A stretch of DNA of 64,000 bases, from contig NZ_JWLI01000013.1 in NCBI RefSeq assembly GCF_000813965.1, positions 62,001 through 126,000 on the forward strand, written 5' to 3'. A model generated the notes under the pieces. That model was given only the letters and a program-made list of their open reading frames with translations, was not told where the DNA came from and searched no databases. Each line of letters starts with the position of its first letter. Positions within the stretch are counted from its first letter, which is position 1. Positions 35,404-43,614 of this stretch are shown here, in pieces. The position numbers were made by a program, and so were the translations under genes. This DNA is from Leisingera sp. ANG-M7 (GTDB taxonomy: Bacteria; Pseudomonadota; Alphaproteobacteria; Rhodobacterales; Rhodobacteraceae).

Positions 35404-36039
35404 TCATGTGGTCTTTGCGGAGAGCTTACGCACGATGATGCGGAAGGGCACAAGCGCGAGCAATGCCAGCGACAATTTCACCAGCCAGTCTGCAAAGGCC
35501 AGCGAGACCCAATAGGGCACCACCGGCCCCTGTCCGATCAGGGGCAGCATGTCGCCCGCCCAGGACACGTCATTGGCCGGTTCGATCCAAGCGAGCGAGA
35601 CGGAAAAGGCGACGGTGAAGAAGATCGCGGTATCCACGGTAGAGCCGATAAGGGTGGAGGCCAGCGGCGCCCGCCACCATTTCCCTTCGCGCAGGGCGGA
35701 GAAGATGGCGACGTCCAGCATCTGCGCCGTCAGGAACGCGAGGCCGGAGCCAAGCGCGATGCGCAGGGTCACCGCCGGGTAAGTGAAGCCATCGCCCTGC
35801 AGCATGATCTGCGTGCCGATCAGCGAGCAGATCACCCCGGTGATAAAGCCCGCCACCACGACCTTGCGCGCGGCGGCGGCGCCATAGACGCGGTTCATCA
35901 CATCGGTGACCAGAAAGGCCACCGGATAGGTGAAGGCGCCCCAGGTCAGCCAGTTGCCGAAAAGGAATTGCACCAGGACATTGGAGGCCACCACCACGGC
36001 GGCCATGGCAAGAATGCCGGGAATATGCGAGCGGGTCAT
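35404..36039 (-). CDS. Queuosine-precursor transporter-type membrane protein (YhhQ/VUT family)
   Basis: A 211-aa protein with six hydrophobic segments. The pattern NVLVQFLFGNWLTWGAFTYPVAFLVTDVMNRVYG and later RIALGSGLAFLTAQMLDVAIFSALRE followed by STLIGSTVDTAIFF is that of the VUT/YhhQ family, whose E. coli member takes up queuosine precursors. The conserved D-V-x-N-R and Q-x-L-D motifs are present. It stands alone and has no obvious riboswitch upstream, although a C-G-A-A-A-C-T-A-A-C-G-G-A run lies just before the start. Confidence 0.85.
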   Translation of the reverse strand: MTRSHIPGILAMAAVVVASNVLVQFLFGNWLTWGAFTYPVAFLVTDVMNRVYGAAAARKVVVAGFITGVICSLIGTQIMLQGDGFTYPAVTLRIALGSGLAFLTAQMLDVAIFSALREGKWWRAPLASTLIGSTVDTAIFFTVAFSVSLAWIEPANDVSWAGDMLPLIGQGPVVPYWVSLAFADWLVKLSLALLALVPFRIIVRKLSAKTT

Positions 36040-36155
36040 GCGCGGGATCCGTTAGTTTCGGGGCTGCGAAGAAGGTTGCGCAGCGGCAAAAGACCGGCCC
36101 CTTTAAACTGCTTGGGCCTGGTCCGCAAGGTTTCCGCTTGCAGGAAAAGGGGAAC

Positions 36156-36228
36156 CTCCCGCCCGCGTCGGGTGCCTTCTGCGAAGACCCCCTTGCGGTT
36201 GGGCCAGGCGCCGCTGGCGCGGCGCAGG
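36156..36228 (+). repeat. Dispersed intergenic repeat, family 1, copy C
   Basis: Between the VUT-type transporter start and the phytase-like gene end: CTCCCGCCC, small hairpin CTTC-TGC-GAAG, GGTTGGGCC, then GC hairpin GCGCCGC-TGGC-GCGGCGC. It is the only copy that lies between co-directional genes. Confidence 0.65.
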
Positions 36229-36235
36229 GGCTGTT

Positions 36236-37147
36236 TCAGCGCGGCAGGGCGTATTCCACCAGCTCGGTGCGCTGCACCGGCAGAAAATTGTCGTCGGATA
36301 CCATTGTGGCGAACATCCTGCCGGCCGCGTCGGCCCAGACCGAAAGGCCTTCGAGATTGTCATGGGTGCCGGGGCCGGTCTGCAGCAGCATGGTTTCATT
36401 CTCCGGGCCGGCGGCGGTGATATCCCAGCGCCGCAACCGGCTGCGGAAGCCAAGCAGGGTCAGGTCGCGCTCCAGCAGGTAGAACCGCCCGTCAGGTCCG
36501 AAATCCGCATCCACGGGCAGGAAGCCGCCGCGCGGCGGCAGGCTGAAGGGCCGGCTCCAGCGGCTGCTGTTCCAGCGCCAGACCGGGATCTGGCCGTGTT
36601 TGTCAAAGGCGCGCTCCGGCAGGGTATAAAGGTGGCCGCGGGCATTGATCGCCAGCGTCTCCAGCGACTTGTTAAGCGGCAGTTTGCGGAACGCCTTGGG
36701 CCGCGGCAGCACCTTGGCCCGACCGTCAGGGCGGCGGTAGCGGGCGACCCGCGCGGCCCCCTCAAAGGAGATGTAGCGGCTGCCGTCCGGCGCGATGGCA
36801 AGGCCTTCGCTGTCGCCGGCAAAGCCAGTCAGCATCTTGCCGGTTGAAGCGCGCAGCCCGTGTGCCGAATGCGCCGTCACGCCGGAAATCAGCCCGTCCT
36901 TGCGCTGAAGAGAGGTGGTCACCAAGGTGGCCCGGTCGCTGAGCACCGTCATTTCCCGTCCGCCGGCGCTGATCTTCAGCGCCGAGAAGCCGCCAAACCA
37001 GGGTTGTTTCAGCTTCCATGTATAGCTGCCCAAAAACTGCGCCTTGCTGATTGCCGGCGCTGGACGGCTGGCAGCAAAAGCCGCCGCCGCCAGGCCGGCT
37101 GCAGCGGCAAAGGCCAGGGTCAGTTTGATTGCAGAACGGCGGCGCAT
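36236..37147 (-). CDS. Exported esterase-like/phytase-like beta-propeller family protein
   Basis: A 303-aa protein with an arginine-rich signal peptide (MRRRSAIKLTLAFAAAAG), possibly Tat-type. The mature part carries propeller-like repeats: WFGGFSALKISAGGREMTVLSD, GDSEGLAIAPDGSRYISFEG, SLETLAINARGHLYTLPE, DFGPDGRFYLLERDLT and DNLEGLSVWADAAGRMFATMVSDDN. These E-G-L/D-x-x-G-R motifs match the family annotated as 'esterase-like activity of phytase'. Catalytic activity is unproven. It overlaps the upstream mepA frame by 28 bases and is probably co-transcribed with it. Confidence 0.8.
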   Translation of the reverse strand: MRRRSAIKLTLAFAAAAGLAAAAFAASRPAPAISKAQFLGSYTWKLKQPWFGGFSALKISAGGREMTVLSDRATLVTTSLQRKDGLISGVTAHSAHGLRASTGKMLTGFAGDSEGLAIAPDGSRYISFEGAARVARYRRPDGRAKVLPRPKAFRKLPLNKSLETLAINARGHLYTLPERAFDKHGQIPVWRWNSSRWSRPFSLPPRGGFLPVDADFGPDGRFYLLERDLTLLGFRSRLRRWDITAAGPENETMLLQTGPGTHDNLEGLSVWADAAGRMFATMVSDDNFLPVQRTELVEYALPR

Positions 37148-37989
37148 TGCTGGGGCAGGTCCGAAAGGGTGTAATCCCGTCTCGGTTTAGGCTTTGGCGC
37201 GTTCGGGTCAACCGGTTTCGGCGGCGGCGGGTTCAGAATGTCATTGACCCAGCGCTGTGCATCGGCGCAGCCGTCGCCCTTGGGTGGGGCCGCCTGGTCG
37301 ACACAGCCGCGGGCGCCGCGCGGGCAATTCAGCCGCACATGGAAGTGGTAGTGATGCCCCCACCAGGGCCGGATCTTGCGCAGCCAGCGGCGGTCGCCCT
37401 TCTCGTCGTTGCACATCTGCACCTTGGCGCCGGGAAAGACAAAGATCCGCGCCACCCGCCTGTCCTGGGCAGCGGCCTTCAGGATCTCGTGATGCGCCCG
37501 CGTCCAGCTGGCGTTCACATAGGCGCCCTTGGCCCGGCGCATGGAGATCGAGGAGATGTTTTCCCGCGCGCTGCGGCTGAGGTTCAGCCTGTCCGGCGGC
37601 CGCATCCAGATGTCGATGTCCAGCCCGATCTGATGGCTGCGGTGGCCCGACAGCATCGGCCCGCCGCGCGGCTGGCTGATGTCACCGATGTAAAGCCCCT
37701 TCCAGCCGCGCTGTTTCGCGGCCACTCGGCTCAGGTCCTTGACGAAGTCGATCGCTGCGGGGTGGCCCCAGTTGCGGTTGCGGCTCAGCCGCATCGCCTG
37801 CCAGGTGGGGCCGGTCTCGGGCAGCTGCTCAGCACCGGCGACGCAGCCCTTGGCGTAGGAGCCGAACGGCGCGGGTTTTTGCTGCGAGGCGCTCGGCTTG
37901 GCCCCAAACAGCGCCTTGGCGGGAGTCTGCGCGCTGGCTGGAACAGACAGCCCCGCCACTGCCAGGCAAATGGCTAGTAACAGTCTCAA
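37120..37989 (-). CDS. mepA: Penicillin-insensitive murein endopeptidase MepA
   Basis: MepA is a periplasmic zinc endopeptidase that cuts D-Ala-meso-DAP cross-links in peptidoglycan. The 289-aa protein carries LSGHRSHQIGLDIDIWMRP (zinc His/Asp) and WWGHHYHFHVRLNCP (zinc His). The start is taken as TTG 37989, which overlaps the stop of the upstream MFS gene (TTGA) and follows AAGGAG by seven bases; it gives signal peptide RLLLAICLAVAGLSVPASA. Another TTG at 38016 has no ribosome-binding site. Confidence 0.92.
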   Translation of the reverse strand: MRLLLAICLAVAGLSVPASAQTPAKALFGAKPSASQQKPAPFGSYAKGCVAGAEQLPETGPTWQAMRLSRNRNWGHPAAIDFVKDLSRVAAKQRGWKGLYIGDISQPRGGPMLSGHRSHQIGLDIDIWMRPPDRLNLSRSARENISSISMRRAKGAYVNASWTRAHHEILKAAAQDRRVARIFVFPGAKVQMCNDEKGDRRWLRKIRPWWGHHYHFHVRLNCPRGARGCVDQAAPPKGDGCADAQRWVNDILNPPPPKPVDPNAPKPKPRRDYTLSDLPQQCAAVLQSN

Positions 37990-39350
37990 TTCTGATCTCC
38001 TTCTCCTTGAACCCAAAGTAACAGTACCAATCCGATCAGAAACAGGCCGATGACTGGGGTGATCCCCAGCCGGGCACTGCCGGTGACAGTTGTTGCAACG
38101 CCGATCATCATCGGCGCCAGAAAGGCGGTGGCGCGCCCCGACAGGCCATAAAGGCCAAAGCTCTCAGTCGCCTTGGCCGGGTCGGTGTGGCGCACCATCA
38201 GGCTGCGGCTGGCGGATTGCAGGATGCCGCCAAAGCCGCCGATCAGCACGCCGCAGCCAAAGAACACGGCGTCCGGCAGTTTCGACCCTTCAGGAAGAGA
38301 AATGCCGAAAATCTGGTCGCGCGACATGCTCACAATGGTCAGGCAGACTAGGCTCAGCACCAGAATAGAGAGGATGATCACCGGCTTTGGCCCGAATTTC
38401 CGGTCTGCCTTGCCGCCGATCCAGCAGAATAGGGTGGCTGCCAGCGCCGCCACGATGCCAAAGACGCCAATGAGAGTGATCTGCCAGCCCAGCACCAGCT
38501 TGGCGTAGACCCCGCCAAAGCCATAGAGCCCGTTGAGCGCATCGCGGTATAGCATCGAGGAGCCAAGATAGCTGGCGAGGCTGACCCGGTTGCGCAGGTT
38601 CTTCACTGATTGCACCACCAGCGCCACCGCCTGTCCCACCGTGCCGCGCTGGCCGGTGGCGCGGCCTTCGCGCACCCACAGGAAATAGGGGATCATGAAA
38701 ACGGCGAACCACAGTGCGGTGAAGGGCCCGACAGCGCGGGTGCCCTCGCGCGCTTCGGCGTCCAGGCCGAACAGGGGGCTGAGGCCGATCAGGGTCCTGC
38801 CGCTGGCCTGCTCGACAAACAGCAGGAGCATGATGAACAGCGAAATCACCCCGCCGAGGTAGCCAAAAGCAAAGCCGGAGCCGGAGACGTTGCCCACATC
38901 CTCCTTGCCGGCCAGCGAGGGCAGCTGCGCATTGACAAAGATCAGCGCAAACTCCGCCCCGATAAAGCCGAAACCGAAACTGACCAGCATCCACCACAGG
39001 TTGCTGCCCGCCGGGTCCATGAACCACAACCCGCCGGCGCCCAGAATATACATCAGCGAAAACATCATGATCCAGGGCCGCCGCCGCCCGGAGATATCGG
39101 CCAGCGCTCCCATGAACGGCGCGCCGAAGCCGATGATCAGGCCGGTCACGGTCAGGCATAGCGACCAGATAGTCTGCGCCTGCGCCTTGGCGGCCTCATC
39201 GTCCAGGCCCTGGCCCATGAAATACTCCGCCGCGACAGCGGCAAAAAACGGGCTAAAAACAAAGGTGACCAGCAGGGTGTGATAGGGCTGGCTGGCCCAG
39301 TCAAAGAACCACCACCCCCAGATGCGCTTGCGCATGGATACCTGCTGCAT
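37986..39350 (-). CDS. MFS transporter, UMF1/Atg22-like family
   Basis: A 454-aa membrane protein with about twelve hydrophobic segments. The N-terminus RKRIWGWWFFDWASQPYHTLLVTFVFSPFF, the charged loop ALADISGRRRPWI and a second-half G-K-A-D-R-K-F-G-P-K are those of the UMF1 family of major-facilitator proteins. Substrates are poorly defined; the yeast relative Atg22 exports amino acids from vacuoles. Its stop overlaps the mepA TTG start, so it leads an MFS-mepA-phytase-like operon. Confidence 0.85.
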   Translation of the reverse strand: MQQVSMRKRIWGWWFFDWASQPYHTLLVTFVFSPFFAAVAAEYFMGQGLDDEAAKAQAQTIWSLCLTVTGLIIGFGAPFMGALADISGRRRPWIMMFSLMYILGAGGLWFMDPAGSNLWWMLVSFGFGFIGAEFALIFVNAQLPSLAGKEDVGNVSGSGFAFGYLGGVISLFIMLLLFVEQASGRTLIGLSPLFGLDAEAREGTRAVGPFTALWFAVFMIPYFLWVREGRATGQRGTVGQAVALVVQSVKNLRNRVSLASYLGSSMLYRDALNGLYGFGGVYAKLVLGWQITLIGVFGIVAALAATLFCWIGGKADRKFGPKPVIILSILVLSLVCLTIVSMSRDQIFGISLPEGSKLPDAVFFGCGVLIGGFGGILQSASRSLMVRHTDPAKATESFGLYGLSGRATAFLAPMMIGVATTVTGSARLGITPVIGLFLIGLVLLLWVQGEGDQN

Positions 39351-39429
39351 GCCCGCCCTCTTGTTATCCGGGCGCAGGAATTACGGGTCTGCACCCTCTT
39401 GCCTTCAGGTATGGCAGGCGGGCAGGGGC

Positions 39430-39978
39430 CTAGGCAAGCCCGTCCTGCATCGGCGGCCAGGGCCGGCCGCCATCCGCCGCGCACCAGTCCTTGATCCAGC
39501 CGGGCAGTTCCGGCGAGGCTTCTGCGTCCTGCCCCAGCGCTGCCAGCACTTTTTCAGGCGGCACGATGCCGTTGCGGTCCGTCACTGCGGTGCGCAGCAT
39601 CACATGGCTGGCGCAATCGCCGTTCTTCTTCCACATCGACTGCTCGACGTAGATGAACTTGCCGTCCCAGCCCGCGGTGCGGCTGCGCATCTCGAACTTT
39701 TCAAATCCCCGGATGCGGCGGCGGTAGCGCACGGACGAGCCCGCCACCGTCAGCCCCCAGCGCTGCTGGCGCAGCGCCTTGATCAGCCCCACCCGCTGCG
39801 CCAGCATGGTGCGCCCCAGATCATACAGCGTCATGGTGCGGCCGTTGTTCAGCTCCATCCACATGTCCAGGTCCCAGGGCCAGCAAATATGGCTGGAGAC
39901 ATGCATGCCGGTGATCGGCAGCGGCTCCATCCGGCTGGCCAGAACGGTATCCTTGATCAGGCGGAATATCGGGTACAT
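39430..39978 (-). CDS. Hotdog-fold acyl-CoA thioesterase family protein
   Basis: The 182-aa protein starts at ATG 39978 (MYPIFRLIKDTV) after GGAG; the longer frame to 40200 is antisense to yggT. GMHVSSHICWPWDLDMWMELNNGRTMTLYDLGRT is the first strand and helix with the D/E and N-N-G pattern of THEM6/YbgC-like thioesterases. The RRRIRGFEKFEMRSRTAGWDGKFIYVEQSMW segment forms the following strands. Substrate unknown. Confidence 0.78.
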   Translation of the reverse strand: MYPIFRLIKDTVLASRMEPLPITGMHVSSHICWPWDLDMWMELNNGRTMTLYDLGRTMLAQRVGLIKALRQQRWGLTVAGSSVRYRRRIRGFEKFEMRSRTAGWDGKFIYVEQSMWKKNGDCASHVMLRTAVTDRNGIVPPEKVLAALGQDAEASPELPGWIKDWCAADGGRPWPPMQDGLA

Positions 39979-40111
39979 CGGCGCACGCTCCTTGATGGCA
40001 TGTGCCCGTGATGCCACCCGTTTACAGCACGTCAACCGCAACCTCGCGGAAGCCTTGCGCATTTCGCCGCGTCTGCTTACCTGTGAGGCTGTTCGAAAGA
40101 GGGAAATACCG

Positions 40112-40399
40112 ATGGTCTCGCTGTTCCAAATCCTGATGCTGATCCTGGACGTGGTCTGGTTCTTCATCATTGCCCATGTGATCATGAGCTGGCTGATCAA
40201 CTTCCAGGTCCTGAACCTGCACCAGCAGCTGGTGGGGCAGATCTGGTACGGCCTGAACCGGATACTGGAGCCGCTCTATGCGCCGGTGCGCCGCATCCTG
40301 CCCAACATGGGCGGCATTGATCTGGCGCCGCTGGCGGTGCTGATCGGCGTCTATGCGCTGCGCATCATCCTGGTGAACAACGTCTCGGCGTTCTACTGA
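40112..40399 (+). CDS. YggT-family integral membrane protein
   Basis: A 95-aa protein with two hydrophobic segments (SLFQILMLILDVVWFFIIAHVIMSWL and DLAPLAVLIGVYALRIILV) on either side of LNRILEPLYAPVRRILPNMGGIDLAP, which is the YggT signature. The ATG at 40112 follows AGAGGGAAA. YggT proteins affect osmotic growth and cell division in some bacteria, but the mechanism is unknown. A terminator follows. Confidence 0.9.
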   Translation: MVSLFQILMLILDVVWFFIIAHVIMSWLINFQVLNLHQQLVGQIWYGLNRILEPLYAPVRRILPNMGGIDLAPLAVLIGVYALRIILVNNVSAFY

Positions 40400-40413
40400 T
40401 CTGAAAATCTCCG

Positions 40414-40438
40414 GCCCGGTATTTCCTGCCGGGCTTTT
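40414..40438 (+). terminator. Intrinsic terminator after yggT
   Basis: GCCCGG and CCGGGC arms (6 bp) enclose a nine-base loop and are followed by TTTTAA, 15 bases after the yggT stop. Confidence 0.75.
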
Positions 40439-40524
40439 AACCTGCGGGCCTTGCCGCCCCATGCCTCCTGTGGGATTGTGCCTGCCAAAGAAGAGCAGCA
40501 CTGACCACGAGGCCCTCCGCCCCC

Positions 40525-42582
40525 ATGACGGATATGACCGCCCTCAGCGGCGCGACTCTCATTCTGCGCGAGATTTTCGGCTTTGACGCTTTCCGCCCGG
40601 GGCAGGAGGAGATCGTCGACGCCGTGACTGCCGGGGAAAACGTGCTGGCGATCATGCCCACCGGCGGCGGCAAGTCGCTGTGCTATCAGCTTCCCGCACT
40701 GCTGCGCGACGGCATCACCGTGGTGATCTCCCCCCTCATTGCGCTGATGCGCGATCAGGTCCGCGCGTTGCAGGAGGCGGGCGTCACCGCAGGAGCGCTG
40801 ACCTCCGGCAACACCGAGGAAGAGACCGAACAGGTCTGGGAGGCAATCGAGGCCGGGCGGCTCAAGCTCCTTTACATGGCGCCCGAGCGTCTCGCCTCCG
40901 GTGCCGCCATGGGCATGCTGCGCCGGATCGGTGTCAGCCTGATCGCGGTCGATGAGGCGCACTGTGTCAGCCAATGGGGCCATGACTTCCGCCCCGACTA
41001 CCTGCGCATTGGCGAGCTGCGCCGCGCCCTGGGCGTGCCGCTGGCCGCCTTCACCGCCACTGCGGACCAGGAAACCCAGGAAGAGATCGTCCAGAAGCTG
41101 TTCGACGGAGAGGCCCCCCGCAGCTTCCTGCGCGGTTTTGACCGACCCAACATCCATCTGGCCTTCGGCGCCAAGGACAGCCCCCGCCGCCAGATCCTGG
41201 AGTTTGCCGCCGCCCGAAAGGGCCAGTCCGGCATCGTCTACTGCGGCACCCGCGCTAAGACCGAGGCGCTGTCAGCCGCTCTGCGCGAAGCTGGCCATTC
41301 CGCCTGCTTCTACCACGGCGGCATGGAGGCCGAGGACCGCCGCATCGTCGAAACCCGTTTCGCGCGCGAAGACGGGCTGATCGTGGTCGCCACCGTCGCC
41401 TTTGGCATGGGCATCGACAAGCCCGACATCCGCTGGGTCGCCCATGCCGACCTGCCGAAATCCATCGAGGCCTACTACCAGGAAATCGGCCGTGCGGGCC
41501 GCGACGGCGCGCCAGCGGAGACGCTGACCCTGTTCGGTCCCGACGATATCCGCCTGCGCCGCTCGCAGATCGACGAGGGCCTCGCTCCGCCCGAACGCCG
41601 CGCCGCCGATCACGCCCGCCTGAACGCGCTCTTGGGCCTTGCCGAGGCGCTGCACTGCCGCCGCCAGAAACTGCTGGGGTATTTCGGCGAAGAGGCACAG
41701 CCTTGCGGCAATTGCGATCTTTGCGACACACCCGCCGATGTGTTTGACGGCACCACAGTGGTTCGAAAGGCGCTGTCGGCAGTTCTGCGGACAGAGGAAT
41801 GGTTCGGTTCCGGCCATCTGATCGACATCCTGCTGGGTGCCGACAACGAGCGGATCCGCGCCAAGCGCCATGACGAACTGTCGGTCTACGGCTGCGGCAA
41901 GGAATTCGGCAAGCGCCAGTGGCAGGCGGTGTTTAGGCAGATGATGGGCCATGACCTGCTGCGCCCCGACCCGGAACGCCACGGAGCCCTGCGGTTTACC
42001 GAGGCAGCGCTGCCGATTCTGCGCGGTGAGCAGTCCATTGAGCTGCGCCGCGACACCATCAAATCCGCCGACCGCCGCCCGGCGGTCAAGGCGCTGGTCT
42101 CCGAGGAGGACGCGCCTCTGCTGTCCGCGCTCAAGGCCAAGCGCCGGGCGCTGGCCGAGGCGCAGAAGGTGCCAGCCTATGTGATCTTCCCAGACCGCAC
42201 TCTGATCGAGATGGCAGAGGCACGCCCGGAAACGCTGGACCAGATGGCGCGCATCAATGGCGTCGGCGCCAAGAAGCTGGAACGCTACGGCGATGATTTT
42301 CTGAGCGTGATCACCGGCGCGGCAGAACAAGTGCACCCGGCACGCCGTAAACTTGCCGGCCGGGAATCCGGCTCTGTCTATGACGGGCTCTTGGAAGTGC
42401 AGGCTCAGCTGGCGCGCGGCGAATGCGGCACCCTGAAGCCGCTCAGCTGCTCGGCGTCCCTGCTGGCGAAAGTCGCCCAGATGCGCAGCGATGACGAGGC
42501 CGGCATCACAAGGCTGTTAGGGGAGCGCCGCGCCGAACGTTTCGCGGCGGCCTTTCTGGACGTCCTGCGCGGCGCGGGCTAG
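40525..42582 (+). CDS. recQ: ATP-dependent DNA helicase RecQ
   Basis: RecQ unwinds DNA 3' to 5' in recombination repair. The 685-aa protein has Walker A MPTGGGKS (44-51), DEAH at Asp143 (VDEAHCVSQWG), motif VI YYQEIGRAGRDG, a zinc-binding CGNCDLCD, and a C-terminal HRDC domain (LAEAQKVPAYVIFPDRTLIEMA). An extra C-terminal tail of about 90 residues follows the HRDC domain. It is followed by yaaA 29 bases later. Confidence 0.97.
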   Translation: MTDMTALSGATLILREIFGFDAFRPGQEEIVDAVTAGENVLAIMPTGGGKSLCYQLPALLRDGITVVISPLIALMRDQVRALQEAGVTAGALTSGNTEEETEQVWEAIEAGRLKLLYMAPERLASGAAMGMLRRIGVSLIAVDEAHCVSQWGHDFRPDYLRIGELRRALGVPLAAFTATADQETQEEIVQKLFDGEAPRSFLRGFDRPNIHLAFGAKDSPRRQILEFAAARKGQSGIVYCGTRAKTEALSAALREAGHSACFYHGGMEAEDRRIVETRFAREDGLIVVATVAFGMGIDKPDIRWVAHADLPKSIEAYYQEIGRAGRDGAPAETLTLFGPDDIRLRRSQIDEGLAPPERRAADHARLNALLGLAEALHCRRQKLLGYFGEEAQPCGNCDLCDTPADVFDGTTVVRKALSAVLRTEEWFGSGHLIDILLGADNERIRAKRHDELSVYGCGKEFGKRQWQAVFRQMMGHDLLRPDPERHGALRFTEAALPILRGEQSIELRRDTIKSADRRPAVKALVSEEDAPLLSALKAKRRALAEAQKVPAYVIFPDRTLIEMAEARPETLDQMARINGVGAKKLERYGDDFLSVITGAAEQVHPARRKLAGRESGSVYDGLLEVQAQLARGECGTLKPLSCSASLLAKVAQMRSDDEAGITRLLGERRAERFAAAFLDVLRGAG

Positions 42583-42611
42583 GGTCGCGCCAAGAGCAGA
42601 AGGGGGCAGAT

Positions 42612-43376
42612 ATGCTGGTAGTAACCTCTCCGGCCAAAAAGCTGGACTGGGCGGAACGGGATCAGGAAATGACCTGGCCCGCGCTGCATGATGACGCGGT
42701 GGCATTGGCAGAGGTGGCCCGCGGACAATCCGTGGCCGATCTGATGAAGCTGATGCACATCAGCGAAGATCTCGCCAAACTGAACCATGCCCGGTTTCAG
42801 GATTTCGCCGCCGACCCCAAGACAGACGCCACCCGCCCGGCGGCACTTGCCTTTGCCGGCGACACCTACCAGGGGTTGGAAGCCGCCTCGCTGGACGGTG
42901 ATGAAATGGCCTGGGCGCAGGAGCACTTCCGCATCCTTTCAGGGCTTTACGGTGTGCTGCGCCCCTTGGATGCGATGCAGCCCTACCGGCTGGAAATGGG
43001 TTCGCGCCTGAAGAATCCGCGCGGCAAGAACCTGTATGAGTTCTGGGGCAGCCGGATTTCCGAGGCCCTGAATGCGCAAGCAGAGACCGTCCGCGCAGAG
43101 GTGCTGGTGAACTGTGCCAGCCAGGAATATTTCGGCGCGGTCGATCTGGCGGCGCTGAAGCCGCGGGTGGTCACGCCGGTGTTCATGGAAGACAAGAACG
43201 GCACCCCCAAGGTGGTGAGCTTCTATGCCAAACGCGCCCGCGGCGCGATGGCGCGCTACATCATCCAAGGCCGGCTGAGCGATGCGGAGAGCCTCAAGGA
43301 CTTCGATGCCGGCGGCTATGCCTACCAGCCGCAGATGTCGGAGCCGGACAAACCGGTTTTCCTGCGCAAGGCCTGA
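42612..43376 (+). CDS. yaaA: Peroxide stress protein YaaA
   Basis: The 254-aa protein matches YaaA (DUF328) throughout. It begins MLVVTSPAKKLDW and has FAGDTYQGLEAASLDGDEMAWAQEHFRILSGLYGVLRPLD, YRLEMGSRLKNPRGKNLYEFW, VNCASQEYF and RARGAMARYII. In E. coli YaaA lowers free iron and protects DNA from peroxide; a DNA-binding fold has been reported. It may be co-transcribed with recQ, which would join two DNA-damage functions. Confidence 0.93.
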   Translation: MLVVTSPAKKLDWAERDQEMTWPALHDDAVALAEVARGQSVADLMKLMHISEDLAKLNHARFQDFAADPKTDATRPAALAFAGDTYQGLEAASLDGDEMAWAQEHFRILSGLYGVLRPLDAMQPYRLEMGSRLKNPRGKNLYEFWGSRISEALNAQAETVRAEVLVNCASQEYFGAVDLAALKPRVVTPVFMEDKNGTPKVVSFYAKRARGAMARYIIQGRLSDAESLKDFDAGGYAYQPQMSEPDKPVFLRKA

Positions 43377-43394
43377 TCCGCGGCAAAGGGGCAG

Positions 43395-43468
43395 CTCCCG
43401 CCCGTTCCGGCATATTCAAGGAATGCACAGTCCCGGTTGGGCGCGGCCGCTGCGCCCTCGGGCGCAGG
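43395..43468 (+). repeat. Dispersed intergenic repeat, family 1, copy B
   Basis: Between the convergent yaaA and hybrid-kinase genes: CTCCCGCCCGTTCCGG, small hairpin ATTC-AAG-GAAT, GGTTGGGCGCGG, and GC hairpin GGGCGC/GCGCCC. The order matches copies A, C and D. The rest of 43469-43614 has no gene. Confidence 0.65.
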
Positions 43469-43614
43469 AGAACCTTGGGAGGTTTTGCCGGGTCTGGCGG
43501 TGGTCTGAGAGCAATGGCTGCCGCGGCGTTTATCCCGCGCTGGGCCCTGATCTTTTTCCCGCCGGGGCGGCCGAGACAGGAATGCTCCATCACTGGAGGC
43601 AGGCTTGTGCCTGC

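Noticed and set aside
36040-36080. preQ1 riboswitch upstream of the VUT-family (queuosine-type) transporter
   Set aside because: Only a short GAAACTAACGGA-like tail resembles preQ1-I; I could not pair a P1 stem with the required loop, so it is not listed as a feature.
41358-41376. TTTCGCGCGCGAA in recQ, similar to the core of the 30-bp palindrome
   Set aside because: It lies in coding sequence where the codons TTC GCG CGC GAA explain it, and the flanks do not continue the symmetry.
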